From Tubulanus polymorphus (taxonomy: Eukaryota > Nemertea > Palaeonemertea > Tubulaniformes > Tubulanidae), in the NCBI RefSeq assembly GCF_964204645.1, contig NC_134033.1:8776231-8840230 (forward strand): a stretch of 64,000 nt of DNA, written 5' to 3'. Numbering within the stretch: the first letter of the stretch is position 1; each line of letters starts with the position of its first letter. Made by a program: the position numbers and the translations under genes. Shown piece by piece: positions 50,301-52,294 of this stretch. The notes beneath the pieces were generated by a model. That model was not told the origin of the DNA, did no database searches, and saw only the letters and a program-made list of their open reading frames with translations.

Positions 50301-51644
50301 TGTGGTCACGGCTTGTATACCAAAAATCATTATAGGCCTGTACAATTTGCTGTACATAGTTTGGTATACTGATTTCTCCAATCTTGACTCATAAGTGTAC
50401 GGTACAGCTGTACGTATTATACCAATGGGAATAGGGCCTATTGATTATTCCTGCTTTAGAATATTGAAATGAGCCTAACGTTCATTCGCATATCCAACAT
50501 CGGATCCAACACTTGAATGTACTGTATACAATATAGGTTTTCATGTTCTATGAATATTTTGCAGTTCAAATGGGCATATGCTGATTCCAATGTGAAACAC
50601 ATGAAGTTAAATGGTCAAGGGCAGTCAACACCAAGGTAACTCTCTTCAACCGATGTTCGGATGTTACATCATACCATAAAAGACCTGATTCTTTCAACTC
50701 GAGCAAAGTGATTCAACATGATCGACATAACACTGGAATAGGTTTGCGGTGACTAAGAGTTATTTTCAATTAGGCCTATGTACTTATAAGTCAATTTGGA
50801 TTTGATTGTAATTGAAACTCTGTAACTGTTATCGAGAAACAAGTAAGACAAGTGGAAAGAACTACTTTTATGAATTCAGTATCTGAATCCATACAAGCTA
50901 TCGGCCCGAAACCCACACAAAATTGATTCATAATGTTATTGATTGAATCTACACTACAATAAATGTATTTATTCAAATATTTCAATAAAAAGATTAATTC
51001 CTTAAATCTATTCCAAATCCTAATATGTTGTTATCTGTTAATTTACTCAACCTATCGACTCAGCAGATTAAGATGAGTTAGCACAGATCCATTTTTTAAG
51101 TGTGGTGATAATACAGTATCATAATGTTTGAATGCCAAAATAAATGCCTGGTTGAATCAATTCATATTTGTTGATTGTACGTCCGTGTAATTTCGATTTC
51201 CAAGCTGAATCACATGGGACGTTTACACAGTGGCTGCATATTAGTTTCGAATCTGTTAATACATTTTATTCTATGTATCGATTTGTAAATTTTCTACAAT
51301 TCCCATCATCCTGAATGGCTCTGCAGAAAACCCGTTGTGGCTGCTTTGCAGCTATATTTTTCATTGAAATCAAAAATATTCTGATAAATAAAAAACCCTT
51401 GCTCCACTATGTATGTATAAGTAAAAGGCCAGTTTTGAATTTGTTGATTGAATTTTGACTAAGTTTTTGTTACTGAACTAACCTAGAAAGAGCATCTCTT
51501 TAAGTGTTTTTGAATTTTATTTTTACGCAGAAACCTGGGACTGCATCGCAACTGTATTTTTTATAGACACAGCTCACAATATCATCGAATACATCGAAAC
51601 GATTATGAGAATACTTAAGCCTGGAGGAATCTGGATCAATCTCG
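5252..51644 (+). CDS. CARNMT1: Carnosine N-methyltransferase (CARNMT1-like, N2227 family), six exons seen, 3' end missing
   Basis: The family transfers a methyl group from S-adenosylmethionine to carnosine to give anserine. Six plus-strand exons, 5252-5382, 11202-11400, 19223-19386, 27874-28014, 39947-40125 and 51531-51644, join in phase (2, 0, 2, 2, 1) into 928 coding bases (309 codons plus one base) without a stop. Landmarks in order are [16 protein letters not shown] near the N terminus, [10 protein letters not shown], the SAM-binding [16 protein letters not shown] followed by [52 protein letters not shown] and [10 protein letters not shown]. The order and spacing match the vertebrate protein of about 409 residues. 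The remaining C terminus was not found between 51645 and 64000. Introns are 5.8-11.4 kb and consist mostly of mobile elements. All splice sites are GT-AG, and the first donor (AG/GTTTCG) is weak. Every family motif expected so far is intact, so I read it as functional. Confidence 0.93.
5408..6425. mobile_element. Palindromic (foldback) element, about 1 kb
   Basis: GGTAATGTAAAAACGATAAT and its surroundings occur twice in tandem (about 5412-5465 and 5480-5540), and again in reverse complement at 6335-6425. The segment 5546-5690, with TCCATACGATCTTCCAGCTT, is the reverse complement of about 5905-6045. The right arm carries about 290 extra bases (6045-6330) absent from the left. No coding sequence is recognised; the 70-codon ORF inside is part of the arm. 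Confidence 0.75.
6426..7405. repeat. Rearranged further copies of the palindromic element
   Basis: 6426-6545 is an inverted copy of about 6235-6335 (TAGTTTGTGAGCGTCGTTAG). 7040-7400 is a direct copy of about 6015-6380 (AGAATGTTTTGCGCATTTGA). The bases between (6545-7020) show no gene. Confidence 0.7.
7411..10118 (+). mobile_element. HINE/Helentron-like non-autonomous element, family 1, nearly full length
   Basis: The head has GCCCACTTGGGA (7412-7423) followed by a GTCC-rich microsatellite (CGTCCGTCCGTCC). The tail has the exact complement TCCCAAGTGGGC (10086-10097), lying in the hairpin CCACTTCCCAAGTGG. It ends GGACCTCTAG (10115-10118) followed by T. Between 9600 and 10060 are tandem units of about 140-165 bp, each with TCAAGGTCA and CACCAGGGGGC or a variant. 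Subterminal inverted repeats, a 3' hairpin, a CTRR-type end and a tandem core are the published marks of Helentron-associated elements such as DINE-1 and oyster pearl. The identification is inferred from this architecture. The element is interrupted by 7643-9157. Confidence 0.7.
7643..9157. mobile_element. 1.5-kb TIR element nested in the HINE
   Basis: AGGACGTTCGTT (7643-7654) is matched by AACGAACGTCCT (9146-9157). The left end also forms a perfect hairpin, GGACGTTCGT / ACGAACGTCC. CTTTTT before and CTTTTA after may be the target duplication. In the copy at 40431 the HINE runs straight through this point, supporting an insertion. The interior has only short unrecognised ORFs. Confidence 0.65.
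10119..11201 (+). repeat. Intron filler: 3' fragments of two repeat families
   Basis: 10440-10730 matches the last 290 bases of the 1.72-kb repeat (AACAACCTCTAGCTTTCAAG ... TTTGCCCATGGGC). 10731-10840 matches the end of the repeat at 35632-36972 (GGATCATTGGTCCTTTATT). I see nothing recognisable in 10119-10440 or 10841-11201. Confidence 0.6.
11202..11400 (+). CDS. CARNMT1: CARNMT1-like exon 2
   Basis: A pyrimidine-rich tract and CAG precede 11202, and GTAAGT follows 11400. The exon adds one base to complete an Arg codon, then 66 codons: [34 protein letters not shown] and QMFENSDHG. This matches the helical N-terminal half of the family, which precedes the methyltransferase fold. It ends in phase 0. 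Confidence 0.92.
11401..12057. other. Intron 2 start, no gene
   Basis: CAGACCTGCCAACTGTTATG near 11621 resembles the CAGGGCTGCCAACC end of the hAT-like element at 19659. No partner end was found, so it may be a truncated relative. The three ORFs of 66-78 codons lack motifs. Confidence 0.35.
12744..13195 (+). pseudogene. Harbinger transposase exon 1, frameshifted by a 14-bp duplication
   Basis: The ATG at 12744 opens [17 protein letters not shown], and later [20 protein letters not shown] and [17 protein letters not shown], which match the N-terminal helical part of HARBI1-type transposases. Near 13161-13190, ATCAGTTTTCAA appears twice 14 bases apart. The second copy throws the frame into a TAA at about 13191. 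Without the extra copy the frame would run to a GGTAAGC donor and join in phase with exon 2. I therefore read this as a recent tandem duplication that broke the gene. Confidence 0.8.
13374..14584 (+). pseudogene. Harbinger transposase exon 2 (DDE_4 nuclease), split by a MITE
   Basis: After a TTTCAG acceptor, the exon reads [15 protein letters not shown] and then the catalytic blocks [13 protein letters not shown] (first Asp), [12 protein letters not shown] (second Asp), GDSAYELS, and [20 protein letters not shown] (catalytic Glu). At KY the gene is interrupted by 13913-14365. It resumes with [20 protein letters not shown] and ends at TAA 14582-14584. All three acidic residues are present, so the loss of function comes from the insertion and the exon 1 duplication, not from active-site decay. 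Confidence 0.85.
13913..14365. mobile_element. 453-bp MITE inside the transposase gene
   Basis: The left end GGGACCGTGCATAAAGTAC is inverted at the right, where the complement reads GGGGCCGTGCATAATGTAC. TAT flanks both sides (13910-13912 and 14366-14368), and removing one copy restores the transposase frame, which fixes the borders. Near each end lies CCCCTCCCC followed by TACGC and TTGTACG, with a long C run at 14319-14333. The centre has a 39-codon stretch starting [20 protein letters not shown] that may be a transposase remnant. Confidence 0.85.
14585..15399. other. Harbinger intergenic segment with a HINE head fragment
   Basis: 14945-15010 matches the HINE family 1 head (AGCTTTAGTCCCGGCGGGCT, then CCATCCGTTTGTTC). 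The rest, between the two convergent Harbinger genes, shows no gene. The 3' ends of both genes point into it. Confidence 0.5.
15400..16700 (-). CDS. Harbinger second protein, Myb/SANT-like DNA-binding, four exons, intact
   Basis: Exons on minus are 16700-16631, 16513-16442, 16363-16238 and 15980-15400. All introns are GT-AG and phase 1, and the joined frame is 282 codons. It starts [20 protein letters not shown]. The second exon is helical ([19 protein letters not shown]). The third is low-complexity with two NADNG units. The fourth has the trihelix/MADF-like domain: [58 protein letters not shown] and [15 protein letters not shown]. An acidic stretch, a [10 protein letters not shown] basic patch (possible nuclear signal) and a charged coiled-coil tail follow. 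In PIF/Harbinger elements this protein binds the element ends and takes the transposase into the nucleus. The start was chosen because the preceding exon sequence gives no in-phase join. It is unbroken, unlike the transposase. Confidence 0.8.
16741..17349. other. Harbinger right subterminal region, likely promoter of the Myb gene
   Basis: No further coding exon could be joined in phase. ATGTTCGCG/GTAAGT on minus near 17185 looks like a short exon with a donor but does not connect. ACGAGTTGG and TAAATAAATG words are repeated several times from 17215 to 17335, mirroring the terminal repeat. Confidence 0.4.
18730..19010 (+). repeat. Unclassified repeat family D, copy 1
   Basis: This matches 25540-25850 over about 280 bases (for example AGTATTAGTAGTGTTAGGAG and TCTCATGCC.GTATTACA). 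A short coding-looking stretch, [20 protein letters not shown], occurs at the start. It is acidic and then basic, perhaps the remains of a transposon protein. The function is unknown. Confidence 0.5.
19050..19182 (+). repeat. 3' fragment of the 1.72-kb repeat
   Basis: The last 130 bases of the family are present (GAACTTTGAAGTCACGAATT ... CAATGGGCAATTA), ending about 40 bases before CARNMT1 exon 3. Confidence 0.7.
19223..19386 (+). CDS. CARNMT1: CARNMT1-like exon 3
   Basis: TTTTTAG precedes the exon and GTACGT follows it. It encodes [40 protein letters not shown] and ENFPPEK and ends two bases into a codon. [21 protein letters not shown] is a hallmark of the family just before the SAM-binding domain. 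Confidence 0.93.
19659..20896. mobile_element. hAT-like element, 1238 bp, non-coding
   Basis: The ends CAGGGCTGCCAACC (19659) and GGTTGGCAGCCCTG (20896) are inverted. AATGAC occurs directly outside both (19653-19658, 20897-20902), a 6-bp target duplication. Repeated AATTCCGA / CGGAATT words fill the left end, and TATTCCTA words the right end. No transposase is present, so it is non-autonomous. It contains the TGCG microsatellite. Confidence 0.75.
19928..19970. repeat. TGCG/TGTG microsatellite
   Basis: Alternating purine-pyrimidine run of GCGTGCGTGCGTGCGTG and GTGTGTGTGC, able to form Z-DNA in principle. It lies inside the hAT-like element. Confidence 0.9.
21025..21232 (-). mobile_element. 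HINE family 1, 3' fragment, reversed
   Basis: On minus the fragment reads TCCCAAGTGGGC, then the tail and CTAG (21028-21025) followed by T. It includes one core unit with a diverged CACCAGAGGG motif. It is truncated at its 5' side. Confidence 0.75.
21562..22176 (+). pseudogene. BEL/Pao gag N-terminal part, broken
   Basis: [16 protein letters not shown] at 21562 begins an acidic gag-like leader that continues in another frame ([20 protein letters not shown]). After a non-coding interruption, coiled sequence ([20 protein letters not shown]) runs up to the longer gag frame. At least two frame changes are present. No LTR was recognised. Confidence 0.45.
22177..23199 (+). pseudogene. BEL/Pao retroelement gag (DUF1759 with zinc knuckles)
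   Basis: The 340-codon frame carries [20 protein letters not shown] and [13 protein letters not shown], which is the capsid-like DUF1759 region (about residues 45-190). Three Cys/His clusters follow near the end: [27 protein letters not shown] and [13 protein letters not shown]. The stretch is continuous, but its start lies in a broken leader. A stop at 23197-23199 separates it from the protease frame, which begins 21 bases on in the same frame. In the family gag and pol usually form one polyprotein. Confidence 0.85.
23221..24066 (+). pseudogene. BEL/Pao aspartic protease region (peptidase A17-like)
   Basis: [20 protein letters not shown] holds the presumed active site; the family usually has D-S/T-G, here [15 protein letters not shown] and [10 protein letters not shown] match the protease-to-RT linker of this family. 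The frame ends at 24066 within YYARLP, where reverse transcriptase should continue. Confidence 0.8.
24067..24343 (+). pseudogene. BEL/Pao reverse transcriptase, N-terminal stub
   Basis: In a shifted frame the sequence reads [27 protein letters not shown] and [17 protein letters not shown], the start of a Pao RT. The catalytic Y-x-D-D, RNase H and integrase regions are absent. The element is cut off within 60 bases by a HINE tail, so it is a 3'-truncated copy. Confidence 0.85.
24399..24839 (+). mobile_element. HINE family 1, 3' part (three core units and end)
   Basis: ATGATTGTGGTGAGCTTCAA begins the first unit. CACCAGGGGAC and CACCAGGGGGCG occur in later units. The tail reads TCCCAAGTGGGC and ends CTAG (24836-24839) followed by T. 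Confidence 0.8.
24840..26086. repeat. Intron 3 filler with repeat D, copy 2
   Basis: 25540-25850 matches 18730-19010. Near 25070-25150, AACGCTGCGGTGTAGACAC and GTGGTATTCCCGT recur in reverse near 56565 and 56740, a further unnamed repeat. The rest has no recognised gene. Confidence 0.45.
26087..26310 (+). pseudogene. LINE reverse transcriptase fragment
   Basis: [20 protein letters not shown] and [14 protein letters not shown] match the palm region of non-LTR reverse transcriptases (DFxKAFDxVxHxxLL). Stops and shifts follow after about 50 codons. Only this piece of the element is present. Confidence 0.75.
26455..26725. repeat. Degenerate GTTCGAA/GAAA-rich array
   Basis: GTTCG or GTTCC recurs every 19-38 bases, each followed by an A-rich stretch (GTTCGAATTAAAACAATTCT, GTTCGATGAAACAAAATAT). 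It looks like an old minisatellite. Confidence 0.5.
26741..27136. repeat. Tandem repeat, period about 145 bp, 2.7 copies
   Basis: CATCTTGGGCTCTGTAAAGT starts units at 26741, 26886 and 27032. The units are nearly identical, so the amplification is recent. Each contains AATTAATGAAATACAAGTTT and GCTGCCTGCTCAGACGA. No ORF is shared. Confidence 0.95.
27360..27640 (+). repeat. Partial copy of the 1.72-kb repeat interior
   Basis: GAATTCCGGCGCTAC, AATTATGGGAAAGCCA and GTTTGATTGACC.TAGTGTAAGCGAA align with 61860-62060. Both ends are missing. It lies about 230 bases before CARNMT1 exon 4. Confidence 0.75.
27874..28014 (+). CDS. CARNMT1: CARNMT1-like exon 4, SAM-binding motif
   Basis: ATTTTCAG precedes the exon and GTGAGA follows it. 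[20 protein letters not shown] contains the glycine-rich SAM motif. [17 protein letters not shown] follows and is specific to the N2227 family. A TTAA-flanked MITE starts 67 bases after the donor without touching the splice site. Confidence 0.95.
28082..29221. mobile_element. 1140-bp MITE with TTAA target duplication
   Basis: AGGGGTCATGAAGAGGTTTT at the left is inverted at the right (AAAACCTCTTCATGACCCCT). TTAA flanks both sides (28078-28081 and 29222-29225). TTAA targets are used by piggyBac and Kolobok superfamilies; the termini do not decide between them. ORFs of 60-80 codons inside have no motifs. Confidence 0.85.
29226..29900. other. No gene or repeat recognised
   Basis: Unclassified intron sequence between the MITE and the tandem array. 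Confidence 0.4.
29905..30945 (+). repeat. Satellite-like tandem array, family 2, seven units of about 143 bp
   Basis: After a head with GTCGTCCGTTCCTCTGTCC, the word CAAAGGTCAAGGTCA or a close variant recurs near 30072, 30217, 30360, 30502, 30646, 30749 and 30891. Spacings are 142-145 except one of about 103. Each unit also has GATGGGTTATCCTAGAGAC and TTTCCGGGCTCTAACTCAT. A GTCC-rich head followed by a tandem core matches the layout of HINE family 1, but no 3' hairpin end was found. Confidence 0.85.
30946..31650. other. Unclassified, one short coding-like stretch
   Basis: 31145-31272 on plus reads open (for example [19 protein letters not shown]) with plausible composition but no start or recognised family. 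I make no call. Confidence 0.25.
31651..32400 (+). pseudogene. LINE 1 (CR1/L2-like): hydrophobic leader, 2A-like motif and endonuclease start
   Basis: From ATG 31708 one frame runs through a strongly hydrophobic region ([12 protein letters not shown]; more after a TGA at 32011), then NDVEINPGP at 32107-32133. It continues through [14 protein letters not shown], where endonucleases of this class have their AxxET motif. The frame is the same throughout, broken only by TGA 32011, TAA 32164 and TAG 32398. D-x-E-x-N-P-G-P is the 2A ribosome-skipping signature, known at the start of ORF2 in some sea urchin and amphioxus non-LTR elements. Here it sits in the expected place. Confidence 0.7.
32401..33370 (+). 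pseudogene. LINE 1 endonuclease remainder and linker
   Basis: Frame-shifted pieces read [41 protein letters not shown] and [12 protein letters not shown]. The last two match the end of an apurinic-type endonuclease (S..DLIF and SDHxxL). The linker is basic ([20 protein letters not shown]). Many stops make it non-functional. Confidence 0.7.
33371..33993. mobile_element. 623-bp MITE inside LINE 1
   Basis: CGTATTTTCCGGCCAATAAG (first 20 of 24 inverted bases, 33371-33394) is mirrored at 33970-33993. The word CCAATAAGCCGA recurs near 33384, 33402, 33449 and 33922 and in the right end. The LINE reading resumes after it. The target duplication is unclear (GGTA on each side is possible). The CCGTATTTTCCGG start is widespread in animal MITEs. 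Confidence 0.85.
33994..35610 (+). pseudogene. LINE 1 reverse transcriptase and C-terminal region
   Basis: [20 protein letters not shown] and [17 protein letters not shown] are the RT entry motifs. [19 protein letters not shown] holds the first catalytic Asp, and [13 protein letters not shown] is followed in another frame by [12 protein letters not shown], an intact YADD. The tail ([19 protein letters not shown], then [15 protein letters not shown]) is typical of CR1/L2/Jockey-type elements. At least six shifts or stops are present, so the copy is dead. Confidence 0.85.
35632..36972 (+). mobile_element. Repeat family R3, shorter copy
   Basis: It begins ACACTACGCTCAAAGCTATT and ends GGACCATTGGTCCTTTATT, a perfect 5-bp-stem hairpin followed by T-rich sequence. 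The longer copy is at 52295-55142. This one lacks the middle 1.5 kb, including the inverted pair. No coding region is recognised. The 3' end alone also occurs at 10731-10840. Confidence 0.65.
36971..37205. repeat. Repeat family E, copy 1
   Basis: AGCATTGGGTGAGGTCTATG...CCAATGCT begins with an 8-bp-stem hairpin. The copy matches 56263-56475 through GCGTCGCCAGATTTCTGATT. It abuts the R3 end in both places or nearly so. Confidence 0.6.
37206..37935. other. No gene recognised
   Basis: Unclassified intron sequence. A minus-strand ORF of 107 codons (37241-37564) has no motif or supporting splice structure and is not called. Confidence 0.4.
37936..38160 (+). mobile_element. tRNA-derived SINE
   Basis: GGTAGCTCAGTGAGATAAGG (A box) and GTGGGTTTGAGTCCTG (B box, about 38004-38017) give an internal RNA polymerase III promoter with near-tRNA spacing. 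A unique body follows, then a CAAACAAACAAAAAGACAAA tail (38131-38160). The stem pairing of a true tRNA is not maintained, so it is a SINE rather than a tRNA gene. Confidence 0.75.
38585..38665 (+). repeat. Hairpin-ended repeat terminus (GGCCCATGGGCC + TCTTGTT)
   Basis: ACCAATGCTTCAAGGCCCATGGGCC recurs, slightly changed, at about 56790-56820. The end is a perfect palindrome followed by TCTTGTTTT. Confidence 0.6.
38690..39153 (+). pseudogene. Possible LINE ORF2 C-terminal tail
   Basis: An open frame includes [20 protein letters not shown], resembling the short helical tail at the end of some LINE ORF2 proteins. It then becomes AT-rich and hydrophobic, and AATAAA follows at about 39214. No RT motif is attached. 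It may equally be a chance ORF. Confidence 0.22.
39160..39946. other. Intron 4 end, no gene
   Basis: TTGCCACTAGGGCCTCTG-like sequence near 39505 and a long unclassified stretch run up to the CARNMT1 exon 5 acceptor. Confidence 0.4.
39947..40125 (+). CDS. CARNMT1: CARNMT1-like exon 5
   Basis: TCTTAG precedes the exon and GTATGA follows it. The exon reads [20 protein letters not shown], then [20 protein letters not shown] and [15 protein letters not shown], and ends one base into the next codon. It matches the family's conserved YPWIHQ..NNRR and AGDF blocks. Confidence 0.95.
42410..42790 (-). pseudogene. Unrecognised coding-like fragment 1
   Basis: On minus, TTTTCTTCCAG just before about 42785 looks like an acceptor. 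The sequence then reads [40 protein letters not shown] and [12 protein letters not shown]. After a frame change it reads [20 protein letters not shown] and [16 protein letters not shown]. The composition is protein-like, but I cannot name the family. Confidence 0.35.
42843..42900. repeat. Perfect 13-bp-stem hairpin
   Basis: GGGAAAGCCCTTC and GAAGGGCTTTCCC flank an 8-base loop (AGAAGGGC). Imperfect TGACATCAC arms extend the palindrome outward. Confidence 0.9.
43441..43700 (-). pseudogene. Unrecognised coding-like fragment 2
   Basis: On minus the sequence reads [20 protein letters not shown] and [15 protein letters not shown], then in a shifted frame [20 protein letters not shown] and FMPSDLFLP before GTAATT, a possible donor. 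It is same-strand with fragment 1 and may come from the same captured gene. Confidence 0.3.
44776..44814 (+). other. Helitron-type 3' terminus
   Basis: GCACCTTCGGTGC (44789-44801, stem GCACC/GGTGC) is followed by nine bases, then CTAG (44811-44814) and T. A hairpin about 10 bases before CTRR is the standard 3' end of Helitrons. The matching TC start was not located. Confidence 0.6.
45250..46078. mobile_element. 829-bp MITE with about 31-bp inverted ends
   Basis: The left end AAGTCTTTTCACCACGAGTT and following GACGGGCGGC are inverted at the right (CCGCCCGTCAACTCGTTGTG). TA follows the right end. The left flank is AA where intact HINE copies have TA, so a TA duplication with one mutation is likely. 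No transposase is present. Confidence 0.8.
46229..49234. other. Intron 5 middle, no recognised gene
   Basis: GCCCCTTGGGGC + TCTTGTT at about 47630-47650 is a hairpin-type repeat end. TTTTTAGGGTTTTCTG near 48297 resembles the left end at 41486. ORFs of 60-76 codons show no motif. Confidence 0.45.
49235..49800 (+). repeat. Tandem array, family 3, about 145-bp units
   Basis: A GTCTGTCCGTCCGTCCGCCC head is followed by units in which ATGATTACCCCTAGGGAGAG recurs near 49358, 49503 and 49648. GTCAAGGTCACT follows in the first two units. The ORFs on both strands simply follow the repeat. It has the same layout as families 1 and 2. Confidence 0.85.
49801..51530. other. No gene before CARNMT1 exon 6
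   Basis: Near 51310-51360, CTGCAGAAAACCCG and CTGCTTTGCAGCTATATTT match the ends of the 41488-44889 insertion. Otherwise unclassified. Confidence 0.45.
51531..51644 (+). CDS. CARNMT1: CARNMT1-like exon 6
   Basis: TTTTACGCAG precedes the exon and GTAAAA follows it. It encodes [27 protein letters not shown] and [11 protein letters not shown]. The FIDTAHN block supplies active-site residues in the family. The exon ends one base into the next codon. The following exon, expected to start near PLLYH in the family, is not in the remaining 12 kb as far as I can see. Confidence 0.95.
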
Positions 51645-52005
51645 GTAAAAAACAATTATTCAAATCTTGTATGTGTAATCCTATGTTATTTCATATCTAT
51701 AATTCCCATAAGTATTGTTCATTCTTTGAATATTCTAGACCTTCAAAAACATATTTACTCCAAATTGAATTTTTCAACCCTGGTTGGTCTGAGTGACACT
51801 ATTATATACACAGCGTGTGTTGTGTACCATGCCTCATTAGCGTTCTTTGTAGTTTAAAATTTAAAATATGTGCAATTTGGTAGGTCAAATGGGAAAACGT
51901 TTAGATATGATTTTTGTAGCATGGAACCTAATTGTTGTTGATTTGGCCACTGAATTAAAATGTCTGTCGCGCATGCTCTTTGTGCCGATAATAATCCCTT
52001 TTTAG
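51645..52005. other. Start of the last visible intron, nothing recognised
   Basis: The reading frame after the exon 6 donor stops being family-like at once. No next exon is seen. Confidence 0.5.
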
Positions 52006-52270
52006 TCCATTTGGAACTTTAGTCCCAGCACGCTATTGCGTCCGTCCGTCCGTCCGTCATAGCGTCCGTCTGTAGACGGAATCCAATTATTTTTGGAAGT
52101 TTTGAAGACGCTTCAAGGTAATGTCTTGATATTTGGTTTATACATGTATCTACCGTAGACACATCTTCCGTCCAAAAACTGGCCCTGCCAGATTCAAGAT
52201 GGCTGACTGGCAGCCATTTTTGTTCGTCAAAATCAGCACGTTTTATACATTTTTTGTCAATGGTCTGGCT
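52006..52270 (+). mobile_element. HINE family 1, 5' head only
   Basis: CATTTGGAACTTTAGTCCCAGC and CGTCCGTCCGTCCGTC are followed by the body to CAGCACGTTTTATACATTTT, where R3 sequence takes over. The 3' part is missing. Confidence 0.75.
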
Positions 52271-52294
52271 AATCATAATCATTCTTATGCTTTA

